This document shows, one piece after another, positions 36,787 to 46,135 of a stretch of DNA of 64,000 bases. A model generated the notes under the pieces. It saw only the letters and a program-made list of their open reading frames with translations, made no database searches and was not told the origin of the DNA. The translations under genes were made by a program, and so were the position numbers. Each line of letters begins with the position of its first letter. Position 1 is the stretch's first letter. The DNA is from Aliarcobacter cryaerophilus ATCC 43158 (GTDB taxonomy: Bacteria; Campylobacterota; Campylobacteria; Campylobacterales; Arcobacteraceae): assembly GCF_003660105.1 (NCBI RefSeq), contig NZ_CP032823.1, positions 1,302,001-1,366,000 on the forward strand, given 5' to 3'.

Positions 36787-38007
36787 TTATCCTTTTTTGA
36801 TAGTAAAAATATTTTTACTATCTTCATATTTATAAAGCAAATTATATCCATTTGCCTTTAAAATATTAAAAACAATATAAAGACCTAAACCAAAAGACTC
36901 ATTTGAGGATTTACTATAAAAAGGTTCAAGATATTTTTCAAAATCTCCTTCTAGTTTTTTTCCACTATTTACAAATAATATATCTTCATTTTGTGTTAAA
37001 ATTTCAACTTTTTTATCATTTGAATATTTTATTGCATTATCAATTAAGTTTTTTATAGCTATTGAAAATAGTTTAAAATTTACATTTAATTTTATATTTT
37101 CGTAAGAATTTTGAACACAATTATCATCTATCATCAAAATATCTTTTGCTTCATCCAATAAATCTTCTAAGAAATAACTCTTTTTTTCTAAAACTCTATT
37201 TTGTGAAATAAGTTCTTCGATTGTTGCAAATTCATTTATTAAGCTTTCTAAACGATTAAAAACCATCTTTAGTTTTTGAATATTTTCATCATTTTGTTCA
37301 AGTTGTAAAAGAAATTTTCCTTTTGTAATTGGAGTTTTAAGTTCATGCATAATATTTCTTATAAAAATATTTCTTGACTCTTTTATATTTTTAAGTTTTA
37401 TTGCACTCTTTTTAAACTCATTTGCTAAAAGTGTAACTTCATCTTTGCTTCTACTATTTAATAAGTCAAAATCAAACTTTTCATCACCTAAATTTATAAC
37501 TTTATCTTTTAACTCTTTTAGTGGAAGTAATTTTTTTAGAGTATTTATATACAAAATTGTAATTACAATTAAAAGAGAAACAAATACAAAAATAGTATAA
37601 AAACTATTTGTAAAATTCTTGCTTTCTAAATCTTTTATTAAAATTTGATTATCTAATTTTTCAAAAAAAAGATAAATTTTTCCATCTATTTCAAATATTT
37701 TTAAAGTTTCATTATGTTTATTTGATCTTGCAAAAATCATTTTTTTATTATTACTTAGAATATTTTTTATTTCTTCTTTATAATCAAATATTTGATAATT
37801 AATGTCTAATAAGTTTTTATGTAAATCTTTATCAAAATAAAATTTCTTACCACTTACCATTTTTATTATTGGCTTATATTTTTCAAAGATTTGTTCATTT
37901 TTTTTGAAGTTTTCATGGCTTAATAAAAATATAAAAGAGATTATCAATAAAACAGATGTTATAAGAAAGTTTAGTGTTGTGGAAAATATTATTGAATTTT
38001 TATTCAT
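36787..38007 (-). CDS. Sensor histidine kinase, ArsS/CpxA-like
   Basis: 406 residues. Helices at about 10-28 and 133-153 flank a small periplasmic sensor. HAMP-like and HisKA segments follow, with an H-box in NIMHELKTPITKGKFLL and an N-box in AIKNLIDNAIKYSND. The G1 box is altered to VNSGKKLEG, while G2 SFGLGLYIVFNIL is intact. The N-x-GK form of G1 is also what I recall for the Helicobacter ArsS kinase. Its ATG overlaps the regulator stop (ATGA). With the Spy-like gene at 38714 it suggests envelope-stress or acid sensing. Confidence 0.88.
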   Translation of the reverse strand: MNKNSIIFSTTLNFLITSVLLIISFIFLLSHENFKKNEQIFEKYKPIIKMVSGKKFYFDKDLHKNLLDINYQIFDYKEEIKNILSNNKKMIFARSNKHNETLKIFEIDGKIYLFFEKLDNQILIKDLESKNFTNSFYTIFVFVSLLIVITILYINTLKKLLPLKELKDKVINLGDEKFDFDLLNSRSKDEVTLLANEFKKSAIKLKNIKESRNIFIRNIMHELKTPITKGKFLLQLEQNDENIQKLKMVFNRLESLINEFATIEELISQNRVLEKKSYFLEDLLDEAKDILMIDDNCVQNSYENIKLNVNFKLFSIAIKNLIDNAIKYSNDKKVEILTQNEDILFVNSGKKLEGDFEKYLEPFYSKSSNESFGLGLYIVFNILKANGYNLLYKYEDSKNIFTIKKG

Positions 38008-38684
38008 TGTACAAATTTATATCCCATTCCTCTAATTGTTTGAAGATATTTTGGCTCTTTTTGATTATCTTCTATTTTATGTCTTATTCTATTTATTATA
38101 ACTGCAAGTGAACCACTACTTTCATAATCACTATTTAAAATATCAGAGTTTTCAAAAATATCATCTCTACTAACAATAAATCCTTCTCTTTTTATAAATA
38201 AACTTAAAATCTCAAACTCTGCAGCCGTTAATTTTATAGAAAATCCATCTTTACTAATATCTTTTTTTTCTTCATCTAACACAAAAGTTTTTTTAATATT
38301 TAACTCCTCTTTTTCTATTGATTTATTAAATCTTCGTAAAATTGTTCTTATTCTTACTTCTAACTCTCTTGGGTCATAAGGCTTTGGTAAATAATCATCA
38401 GCACCAAGTTTTAAAGCCGTTACTTTATCACTTATATCACTTCTTGCACTTGAAATTATTATTGGAATATGAAACTCGTCTACAACTCTTTTACAAACAT
38501 CTAATCCATCCATTCCAGGAAGAGTCAAATCTAAAATTAGTAAATCAAACTTTTGTAGTTTTAAACTAGAAAGAGCCAAAAATGGCTCTTCAAAATTTAC
38601 TACTTCAATATTAAACTGCTTTAAATACAAAGATAAAACCTCTGCTAATTCTAAATCATCTTCTATCATTGCAATTTTTATCAA
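38004..38684 (-). CDS. OmpR-family response regulator, ArsR/CpxR-like
   Basis: 226 residues. The receiver domain (1-120) has acidic residues in MIEDDLE, the phospho-acceptor in LLILDLTLPGMDG and the Lys in DDYLPKPYDPRE. A winged-helix DNA-binding domain (about 130-226) contains LTAAEFEILSLFIKR, VIINRIRHKIE and the final IRGMGYKFVQ. Coupled to the kinase at 36787-38007 by a 4 bp overlap and preceded 29 bp upstream by a Spy/CpxP-like gene, which is likely one of its targets. Confidence 0.93.
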   Translation of the reverse strand: MIKIAMIEDDLELAEVLSLYLKQFNIEVVNFEEPFLALSSLKLQKFDLLILDLTLPGMDGLDVCKRVVDEFHIPIIISSARSDISDKVTALKLGADDYLPKPYDPRELEVRIRTILRRFNKSIEKEELNIKKTFVLDEEKKDISKDGFSIKLTAAEFEILSLFIKREGFIVSRDDIFENSDILNSDYESSGSLAVIINRIRHKIEDNQKEPKYLQTIRGMGYKFVQ

Positions 38685-38713
38685 AGGTAATCCTTCTTTT
38701 CTTTTTTTAATTT

Positions 38714-39163
38714 TTAGTCTTCAAATCTTTGTTTCATCTTTTCTTTTCTTAAATCAAGTAAAGTTCTTAATTGCTCTTTTTGTTTTGAATCTAAAACTTT
38801 ATAAGCTTTATCAATTAAATCTGCATGTAACTCTTGATTTTTCTCTCTTTTATCTTTCATTATTTTACTAAATTTATCTTTATCGAAACTATCCTTAGTA
38901 AATGCATCACAAGGAAGCTCTTGGTTTTTGTTGCTTTCACTAATTATTTTATCTATTTTTGATTTTTGATCTGCTGTTAAATTTAGCTCATAAAACATTC
39001 CTAAAATACCATAATTTTGTTTTGACATTTTTTTACCATCTTTTTGATTCATAGGACAATTTTGAGCATCTTTTCTAAAATCAGAATTTGCTCCACCTTG
39101 TTGTGCGTACAAACCACTTACTAATATTGAAGCTAATGCTAAACTTGAAACAATTTTTTTCAT
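38714..39163 (-). CDS. Spy/CpxP-like periplasmic protein (LTxxQ family)
   Basis: 149 residues with a signal peptide (1-20, ending SGLYA). The mature protein is short, highly charged and helical, with the LTxxQ-type motif as LTADQKSKIDKII and a second imperfect copy VLDSKQKEQLRTLL. Spy/CpxP proteins are periplasmic chaperones or kinase inhibitors in envelope stress. It is the first gene of an operon with the ArsR/CpxR-like regulator and kinase, so feedback on the kinase is plausible. Confidence 0.82.
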   Translation of the reverse strand: MKKIVSSLALASILVSGLYAQQGGANSDFRKDAQNCPMNQKDGKKMSKQNYGILGMFYELNLTADQKSKIDKIISESNKNQELPCDAFTKDSFDKDKFSKIMKDKREKNQELHADLIDKAYKVLDSKQKEQLRTLLDLRKEKMKQRFED

Positions 39164-39309
39164 TTTCTATCCTTTTTTTTGATATATGAAATTATTACAT
39201 AAGTAGTTTAACAATATTTAAATTTTAAATTAACGCAAACTTAATATAAAACAAATAATAATGTATATTATGATAAAATTCAATTACTTAATAAACGAAA
39301 AGGTTAAAA

Positions 39310-41067
39310 TTGAACTTATCAAAATTTATTACACAACTTATATTTTTAGTTGCTTTTTTTTCAATTTTATTAGTATTTTTGGTATCTATTTTTTTTCAAT
39401 TTAATAATTTAGAAAATGATCTAAATCAATATAAATTCGAGTTTACTGAACAGAAAAAAAGAGAAGTTAGAAATGAAGTTTTAATGATTTATGGACTTTT
39501 ACAATATAAAGAAGAGTTATTAAGAAAAACTGTAGAAGATAGATTAAAAGATAGAGTAAATCAAGCTTATGCCTTAGCTATGGATATTTATAAAAGTAAT
39601 AAAAAAACAAAAACTGAAGATGAAATAAAATATTTAATTGCACAATCTTTAAATAATTTTAAATTTAAAGACCACAACAACTATTTTTTTATAAATAGTA
39701 ACAAAGGTCAAGGTATATTATTTGCTAATAAAATAACTCTTGATAAATATGTAGATATTTGGGATTTAAAAGATTCAAATAATAAACCTATCATACAAAT
39801 TCAAGCAAACATAGCAAAAGAGGAAAAAGAGGGATTTACGACAAATAGCTTTACAAAACCAAACTCAAATGATAATCTTCAATATTCTAAAATATCATAT
39901 ATAAAACTTTTTGAACCTTTTGATTGGCATATTGGAACAGGCGAGTATATAGATGAACTAATCAAAAAGAATCAACAAGAGATACTAGATTGGTTAAATA
40001 CTCTAAAATATGAAAACAGTAATTACTCTTTTTTAAATACTACAGATGGATATACTTTAATTTTTGAAGGAAAAAGAGTTGAGCCAAAGCCTCATCCATT
40101 TCCTGAACTATTTAATCAACAACTTGAAACTGCAAAAAATCCTAATGGTGATTTTTTTGAATATAAGTTTAAAAAACCAAATAGCAATGAAGAGTTTGAT
40201 AAAATTTCTTTTGTAAAAAAATATGAAAAGTATAATTGGATTATTGGTTGTGGAGTTTATTTGGATGAAATTAATGATGAATTAAAAAAGAAAGAAGAAA
40301 TTTTTTATCAAAATATCAGAAATCAAATTACTTCAATGATAATTGTATTTCTACTTATTTTAATTGGTATATATTTTATATCAAAAAAAATAGGAGATTT
40401 TATAAATATTAATATAAATAATTTAGTAAAAGCTTTTTCAAAAGCATCTTTAGATAATAAAAAAATAGATACAGAAAAATTAACTTATACAGAATTTGTA
40501 ATTCTTGCAAATAATTTAAATGAAACTTTGGAAAATAAAAACAATCTCGAAAAAGAGCTTCAAAATCTATCAATTACTGATGAATTAACTCAACTTTATA
40601 ATAGAAGATTTTTTAATTCAAAAATTGAAGAAGAGATAAATAGAGCAAAAAGGGAGAATAAACATCTTTGTTTAATGGTTTTAGATATTGATTTTTTTAA
40701 ACAATATAATGACACTTATGGGCATCAAAAAGGTGATTTTGTTTTACAAGAAATTTCAAAAGTATTAAAAAATAGAACAAACAGAGCTAGTGACTTTGCT
40801 TTTAGAATTGGTGGTGAAGAGTTTGCAATACTTGTAAACTTAGAAAAAAATAGAATTTCTGAATTTGCGGAAGCTATAAAAAATGATATTGAAAATCTTA
40901 AAATTGAACATTCAGGAAATAAAGTATCAAAATATGTAACAACTTCTATAGGTGTTAATTTTAAACAAGCTGATGAGTTAAAAAATATTGATGAACTATT
41001 TAAAGTAGCTGATGATAATCTTTACGAAGCTAAAAAAAACGGAAGAAACTGTGTGGTTATACAATAA
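39310..41067 (+). CDS. Diguanylate cyclase with two Cache sensor domains
   Basis: 585 residues from a TTG start with AAGG six bases upstream. An N-terminal helix (about 10-30) is followed by two sCache_2-like modules (about 35-215 and 220-335), each with the strand pair around PFDWHIGTGEYIDE and KYNWIIGCGVYLDE. A second helix (about 345-362) and the GGDEF domain follow. The active site GGEEF is at 501-505 and the RxxD inhibitory site (RASD) five residues before it, so it is likely active and product-inhibited. Cache modules usually bind small carboxylates or amino acids. It is followed at once by an endonuclease/phosphatase-fold gene. Confidence 0.93.
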   Translation: MNLSKFITQLIFLVAFFSILLVFLVSIFFQFNNLENDLNQYKFEFTEQKKREVRNEVLMIYGLLQYKEELLRKTVEDRLKDRVNQAYALAMDIYKSNKKTKTEDEIKYLIAQSLNNFKFKDHNNYFFINSNKGQGILFANKITLDKYVDIWDLKDSNNKPIIQIQANIAKEEKEGFTTNSFTKPNSNDNLQYSKISYIKLFEPFDWHIGTGEYIDELIKKNQQEILDWLNTLKYENSNYSFLNTTDGYTLIFEGKRVEPKPHPFPELFNQQLETAKNPNGDFFEYKFKKPNSNEEFDKISFVKKYEKYNWIIGCGVYLDEINDELKKKEEIFYQNIRNQITSMIIVFLLILIGIYFISKKIGDFINININNLVKAFSKASLDNKKIDTEKLTYTEFVILANNLNETLENKNNLEKELQNLSITDELTQLYNRRFFNSKIEEEINRAKRENKHLCLMVLDIDFFKQYNDTYGHQKGDFVLQEISKVLKNRTNRASDFAFRIGGEEFAILVNLEKNRISEFAEAIKNDIENLKIEHSGNKVSKYVTTSIGVNFKQADELKNIDELFKVADDNLYEAKKNGRNCVVIQ

Positions 41068-42012
41068 ATGATAATAAAAATTGCTACTTTTAACCTTTTT
41101 CAGTTTTGTTCACCTGAGTTTTCATTTTACACAAAAAAAGAGAAGTTTACAAAAGAAGATTGGGAAGAGAAAAAAATTTGGATAAAAGGGCAATTATTAA
41201 AAATAGATTGTGATATTGTAGGCTTTCAAGAAGTTTTTTCACAAGAAGAGTTAAAAGAGTTAGTTTTTGAGTGTGGATTTAAAGAGTTTGTTGTATCAAA
41301 TAAACCAAAATTAGATGAAAAAAATAATGTTTATAAAACAACAACAGTAGCCTTAGCAAGTAAATTTCCAATAAAAGAGATTAAAAAAGTTTCAAAAAGT
41401 GATAATTTTACTTTTGCTAGAGAACCTATAAAAGCAACACTATCTTTAAAAAATGATTTAGAGATAAATGTATATGTAGCTCACTTAAAATCAAATAGAT
41501 TAAATGAGTTTGAGTATAAATTCACAAAAGATTCAACACTTGAAGAAAAAAAATTAAAACTTGACATTGCTCTAAAAAACAACTATTCACTATCACTTAA
41601 ACAAAGATTAAATGAAGTAAAAGCACTTCACTTCGATATAAAAAAAGATAAGTTACCCTCAATTTTACTTTGTGACTTAAATGATAGAGAGTTTTCAATA
41701 ACTATTGATGCTTTGACAAATAAGAGATTTTATATAAAAGAGTTAAAAAAAGATGATTTTATACTTTTTGATAGTTATGATATTGCTCCAAAAAAAGTTT
41801 ATAACCCACATCCTGAGTTTAAAGGTTTCAAAAGAATACCTACAAGCTATTTTGTAGGGCACGGAAATACGCTTGATTTTATTTTCGTATCAAAAGATTT
41901 AGAAAATAGTATAAAAAATCATAAAGTTTTTGATGAGCATTTACAAAAAAATAAAAATGGAACTCTAAAACAAAGTGATCATGCTCAAGTTGTTTGTGAA
42001 ATTGAGATTTAA
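41068..42012 (+). CDS. Endonuclease/exonuclease/phosphatase-fold protein
   Basis: 314 residues. The fold signature is present: the start KIATFNLFQFC (catalytic Asn), DIVGFQEVFS (metal-binding Glu), VAHLKSNR, the SILLCDLNDRE motif (catalytic Asp-Leu-Asn), LDFIFVSKDL and the final QSDHAQVVCEI (catalytic Asp-His). It has no signal peptide. Family members cleave DNA, RNA, phosphoinositides or sphingomyelin, so the substrate is open. The ATG follows the cyclase stop without a gap, so they are cotranscribed. Confidence 0.88.
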   Translation: MIIKIATFNLFQFCSPEFSFYTKKEKFTKEDWEEKKIWIKGQLLKIDCDIVGFQEVFSQEELKELVFECGFKEFVVSNKPKLDEKNNVYKTTTVALASKFPIKEIKKVSKSDNFTFAREPIKATLSLKNDLEINVYVAHLKSNRLNEFEYKFTKDSTLEEKKLKLDIALKNNYSLSLKQRLNEVKALHFDIKKDKLPSILLCDLNDREFSITIDALTNKRFYIKELKKDDFILFDSYDIAPKKVYNPHPEFKGFKRIPTSYFVGHGNTLDFIFVSKDLENSIKNHKVFDEHLQKNKNGTLKQSDHAQVVCEIEI

Positions 42013-42035
42013 AATATTAAAATCTAAATCTCAAT
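42001..42035. terminator. Inverted repeat between convergent genes
   Basis: Perfect 10-bp arms ATTGAGATTT (42001-42010) and AAATCTCAAT (42026-42035) span the 3' ends of both convergent genes, including their stops. The stem is AT-rich and no long T-tract follows, so it is a weak bidirectional terminator at best. Confidence 0.45.
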
Positions 42036-42704
42036 ATAATATCCAACTCCTTGAATATTTTTCAAGTAATTCAAAGGTAATTTTTTTCTAAGATTTTTTA
42101 TAAATTGTCTCATTGCATTTTGGCTCATTAAAATATTGTCATCACATATATGATTAAAAATCTCCTCATATGAAATAACTGATTTTTTTGATATTAAAAG
42201 CTCCAAAAATAAAATCTCTTTTCTTGTTAAAACAAACTCTTCATTATCATTTGAGATAATAGATTTTTGACTATTAAAATACCAATTATCTTTTAGCATA
42301 TATATTTTTTGATTGTTATTTGATTTTAAAAAAGATTCAAATGCCTCAATTAATTTTGCATTTGTGATAGGTTTTACTATATATTTTATTAAGTTCAGTT
42401 CAGTTGCCACTAAAAGATAGTCCAAATTTGTATATGCAGAAGTTATTACTACTTTTATATCTTTATCATTTTCTCTAATCTTTTTTATTAAATCAATACC
42501 TGATTCATTTTCCATCTTTATATCAGTCATTAATAAATCTGGTTTTTCTAAAATATACTTTTCATATGCCTCTTTAGAATTTTTTGCAACAAAAACTTCT
42601 TTAAAATAGTGCTTTAAAATCTCCTCGAAATTTTCTCTTATTCCTCTATCATCTTCAACATATAAGATTGTAAATGCTCGAAGTTTTTTTAGTAAATTAT
42701 TCAT
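42024..42704 (-). CDS. OmpR-type response regulator paired with the divergent Cache kinase
   Basis: 226 residues. The receiver domain carries acidic residues in YVEDDRG, the phospho-acceptor in DLLMTDIKMENESG and the Lys in KYIVKPITN. The effector domain is a winged helix with LTRKEILFLELLI, MRQFIKNLRKKL and IQGVGYYIEI. It is divergent from the histidine kinase at 42772 across a 67 bp gap, a common arrangement for cognate pairs in Campylobacterota, where this regulator type is often paired with HQWRQP kinases. Confidence 0.9.
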   Translation of the reverse strand: MNNLLKKLRAFTILYVEDDRGIRENFEEILKHYFKEVFVAKNSKEAYEKYILEKPDLLMTDIKMENESGIDLIKKIRENDKDIKVVITSAYTNLDYLLVATELNLIKYIVKPITNAKLIEAFESFLKSNNNQKIYMLKDNWYFNSQKSIISNDNEEFVLTRKEILFLELLISKKSVISYEEIFNHICDDNILMSQNAMRQFIKNLRKKLPLNYLKNIQGVGYYIEI

Positions 42705-42771
42705 ATTTTATAAAAATCCATATTAGTAAAGATATGATATTATAGCAAACTGTTTAATTAATGAGGTGATT

Positions 42772-44238
42772 TTGAATAATAATATAGAAAAAAATCTATT
42801 AAAAACCATACTATTTATATTTATTGCAATAAGTTCATCTATGATTTTAGCAATATCATTTTTTTATGTAAAAAATACACAAGATAATTTTGAAAAACAA
42901 CTCTTGAAATATAAGAGTGATTATTATATTGAAATAGAAGATGCTTTAAAAATGAAAATAACGATGGTAATGGATATTTTAGACTACAACGTTAAAAACT
43001 TAAATTTAAGCCAAGATGATCTAAAAGAATATACAATTAATTTTTTAAATAATCTTACATTTGAAGAAAATAGTAGTAACTATATATTCGTTTATGAAGT
43101 TCTAAATTTTGAAGGCGGAGATGATTTTGCAAAAATGTTGGTAAATCCAAATAGACCTGATCTATTTGGCAAAGATATCTCTACAAATGAAGAGGATGGA
43201 AATGGAAAAAAATTTAGAGAAGAGTTTTTAGAGAATATAAAAAAATATGGAGAATCTTATACAAGATATTCATATAAAAAACCAGATAGCAAAGATCTTC
43301 AATATAAGCTCTCATATTTCAAATATTACCCAAATTTCAACTGGATAATTGCAGCTGGAGTTTATATTGATGATATTGAAAATGAGTTAAAAATAAAAAA
43401 AGATGAACTAAAAGAGGAGATAAGAAAGCAGATATTACAAAATATTATTCTATTTTTAATTTTTTTAATTATTGCAATTTTTACACTAGCTCTTATTTCA
43501 AATAAGATTTATAAAATTTTAAAAAACTACAAACAAAAAGTTGTTGAAAAAGAAAAAGAGTTAAAAGTTTTGAATAAATCTCTTGAAGAGATGATTTCTA
43601 ATATTGCCCATCAATGGAGACAACCATTAACAGAGTTATCTTCTATTTTAATATTTATAAAACTGAAATTTGATACAAAAAGCTTAGATACTAATATTAT
43701 GGAAAAGAAAATAGAAGATGCAACACAAGTTTTAGAATATATGTCCCATACAATTGATGATTTTAGAGGATTCTTTTCACCAACAAAAGAGAAAGAGAGA
43801 TTTTATCTATATGAACTTATAGAAAATATATTATTAATTAGCTCAAATATGTTTAAAAATAATAATATAGAAATAGTATGTGATATTGATAAAAATTTAG
43901 TTTTAAACAACTATTTAAATGAACTTCAACAAGTAGTCTTAAATATTTTGAAAAATGCAAAAGATGCTTTAGTTGAAAACAATATAAAAAATCCATATAT
44001 AAAAATTGAAGCAAAGTTTGATGAAAAAAATATATATTTGTATATAACTGATAATGCAGGTGGAATTAAAACAGAGCCAATAAATAAAATATTTGAGGCA
44101 TATTTTACTACAAAACCTCAAAGTAAAGGGATGGGAATTGGGCTTTATATGTCAAAAATGATTTTAGAAAAAAGTATGAAAGGTAAATTATTTGTAGAAA
44201 ATTTAGAAGATGGAGCTAGGTTTACAATAAAATTATAA
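42772..44238 (+). CDS. Cache-domain sensor histidine kinase (HQWRQP type)
   Basis: 488 residues. The start is placed at TTG 42772 because GAGGTGA lies just upstream; a GTG at 42766 falls within that SD. The order is helix (about 12-34), an sCache_2 domain (about 40-205, with NFNWIIAAGVYIDD), helix (about 222-245), coiled coil and kinase core. The core has an H-box NIAHQWRQPLTELSS, N-box VVLNILKNAKDAL, G1 DNAGGI and G2 GMGIGLYMSKM. All catalytic motifs are intact. Probable partner of the divergent regulator. Confidence 0.92.
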   Translation: MNNNIEKNLLKTILFIFIAISSSMILAISFFYVKNTQDNFEKQLLKYKSDYYIEIEDALKMKITMVMDILDYNVKNLNLSQDDLKEYTINFLNNLTFEENSSNYIFVYEVLNFEGGDDFAKMLVNPNRPDLFGKDISTNEEDGNGKKFREEFLENIKKYGESYTRYSYKKPDSKDLQYKLSYFKYYPNFNWIIAAGVYIDDIENELKIKKDELKEEIRKQILQNIILFLIFLIIAIFTLALISNKIYKILKNYKQKVVEKEKELKVLNKSLEEMISNIAHQWRQPLTELSSILIFIKLKFDTKSLDTNIMEKKIEDATQVLEYMSHTIDDFRGFFSPTKEKERFYLYELIENILLISSNMFKNNNIEIVCDIDKNLVLNNYLNELQQVVLNILKNAKDALVENNIKNPYIKIEAKFDEKNIYLYITDNAGGIKTEPINKIFEAYFTTKPQSKGMGIGLYMSKMILEKSMKGKLFVENLEDGARFTIKL

Positions 44239-44268
44239 GAAAACTGAAAAATTTATTTTCAGTTTTCT
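44238..44268. terminator. Bidirectional terminator between kinase and dctM
   Basis: Perfect 13-bp arms (44238-44250 and 44256-44268, AGAAAACTGAAAA and its complement) with a 5-nt loop lie between two convergent genes. The A/T-rich arm ends give U-rich RNA tails in both directions. Confidence 0.75.
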
Positions 44269-44290
44269 ATTTTAATATTGTTTAAACTTT

Positions 44291-45574
44291 TTAGTATCCA
44301 AACATTAAATTTGGAAGCCATAGAGATATAGCTGGTATATAAGTAATTAAAACCAATCCAAAAAGTAAAACTAAAGTCATAGGTATAGAAGCTTTTATAA
44401 CTTGTCCCATGGATAATCCAGTTATTCCACTTGCAACAAATAAATTAAGTCCAACAGGTGGGGTAAGCATCCCTATTTCCATATTTACAACCATAATAAC
44501 TCCCAAGTGAATTGGGTCAATTCCAAGAGCCATTCCAATAGGAAGAAGCAGAGGAACTGTAATCATTACAACAGAACTAGGTTCCATAAATTGTCCCATA
44601 ACTAAAAGTAAAATATTTACAATTAATAAGAACATTAAAGGACTTACATTTGCATCTATTATCATTTGAGTAATTTGTTGAGGAATTTGCTCATCTGTTA
44701 AGAAGTGTGCAAAAATCATAGCATTTGCAATGATAAAGAAAATCATTGAGCTTGTTTGAGCTGAATCTAGTGCAATTTTGTATAAATCTTTTAATTTTAT
44801 ATCTTTATAAACAAAGAAAGAGATAAAAAATGCATACATAACACTAACTGCTCCAGCTTCTGTTGGAGTAAAGATACCACCGTAAATTCCTCCAATAACT
44901 ACAAAAATAATTAATAAAGCCCAAAAAGAATCTTTAAAAGCTTTAGTTATTTCAGATAAACTAGCCATTTTTTCGGCTTTAAATCCACTTCTTTTCGCTA
45001 GTATATATGTTGCTAACATCATCATACCACCTATCATAAGACCAGGAATTACTCCAGCCATAAATAGTTTTCCAATAGATTGATCAGCGCTAACACCATA
45101 TACTATAAATACAACAGATGGTGGAATTAAAATTCCTAATGTTCCAGAAGTTGTAATTGTACCAATAGCGAATTGTTCATTATATCCAGCACTTTTAATA
45201 GCTCCATACATAACAGAACCAATAGCAGCAACTGTAGCAGGTGAACTTCCACTAATAGCAGCAAAAATAATAGAAGCTAAAATAGCAGCAATTGGCAAAC
45301 CACCTGGAAGATGCCCAACTAAACTTTTAGCAAAATTTATAATCCTTGTTGCTGCACTTCCCCTTGAAAGTAAAGAACCAGCTAAAACGAACATAGGAAT
45401 TGCCATAAGCGTATATTTATTTAAACCATCAAAGATATAAGATGAAATACCCATTAAATCGTTGTTTGTAAATAAAAATGCAGAAACTAATGTACTAGCT
45501 CCTAAAGCAACAGCTACAGGAACTCCTACTAACATCAAACCAAAAAGTAAAATAAAAAGTGTTGCAATAACCAT
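44291..45574 (-). CDS. dctM: TRAP transporter large permease DctM
   Basis: 427 residues, about 12 hydrophobic helices. Typical DctM stretches are FGLMLVGVPVAVALG at the start, AAISGSSPATVAAIGSVM, GTLGILIPPSVVFIVYG and NMEIGMLTPPVGLNLFVASG. It is the ion-coupled membrane pore of a tripartite ATP-independent transporter, here probably for C4-dicarboxylates or similar organic acids. Its start shares one base with the dctQ stop (TAATG). Confidence 0.95.
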   Translation of the reverse strand: MVIATLFILLFGLMLVGVPVAVALGASTLVSAFLFTNNDLMGISSYIFDGLNKYTLMAIPMFVLAGSLLSRGSAATRIINFAKSLVGHLPGGLPIAAILASIIFAAISGSSPATVAAIGSVMYGAIKSAGYNEQFAIGTITTSGTLGILIPPSVVFIVYGVSADQSIGKLFMAGVIPGLMIGGMMMLATYILAKRSGFKAEKMASLSEITKAFKDSFWALLIIFVVIGGIYGGIFTPTEAGAVSVMYAFFISFFVYKDIKLKDLYKIALDSAQTSSMIFFIIANAMIFAHFLTDEQIPQQITQMIIDANVSPLMFLLIVNILLLVMGQFMEPSSVVMITVPLLLPIGMALGIDPIHLGVIMVVNMEIGMLTPPVGLNLFVASGITGLSMGQVIKASIPMTLVLLFGLVLITYIPAISLWLPNLMFGY

Positions 45575-46122
45575 TATTTATTTTCTCCTTTAATCTCTTC
45601 TATTATAGCTTCATGTTCACTAAATAGTTTGATATTCTGTGCATCAGTTCTATAAAGTTCTACAAGTTTTTCAGCAACTCTATATGCAGCTAAAAAAAAT
45701 GCAATCGGAATAACTAATTGCGGTATCCAAAGGGGAACTTGTAAATCTACATTAATTTCACCAAAATCCATCAACATCAAAATCAGTTTATAACCAAAAT
45801 ATGAAATCATAAGAAGATAAATAATAGAAAGGAAATTTGCAAAAAGCAAAAACATTTTCATAACAGAAGGTGAAAACTTCTCTATTACCAAAGTAATAGA
45901 GATGTGAGCACCTTGCTTAAAGCCATAGGCAGCACCAAAAAGTGCCGACCATATAAATAAATAGTTTGTAAGTTCAGCAGCCCACGGAAGACTCATATCA
46001 AAGACATATCTTAGAACTACATTAATAAATGCCAATAAAACTCCCAATACCATTCCATAGACTGCTATTGTTTGATTTATTGTACCAACTATTAAATCAA
46101 TAATTTTAAAAAATTTACTCAT
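45574..46122 (-). CDS. dctQ: TRAP transporter small permease DctQ
   Basis: 182 residues with four membrane helices (about 15-37, 50-66, 88-110, 130-150). The family segments YVFDMSLPWAAELTNYLFIW and GAAYGFKQGAHISI are clear. It forms the membrane unit with DctM. It lies 13 bp after dctP and overlaps dctM by one base. Confidence 0.93.
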   Translation of the reverse strand: MSKFFKIIDLIVGTINQTIAVYGMVLGVLLAFINVVLRYVFDMSLPWAAELTNYLFIWSALFGAAYGFKQGAHISITLVIEKFSPSVMKMFLLFANFLSIIYLLMISYFGYKLILMLMDFGEINVDLQVPLWIPQLVIPIAFFLAAYRVAEKLVELYRTDAQNIKLFSEHEAIIEEIKGENK

Positions 46123-46135
46123 TTTTCCGCTTTAC

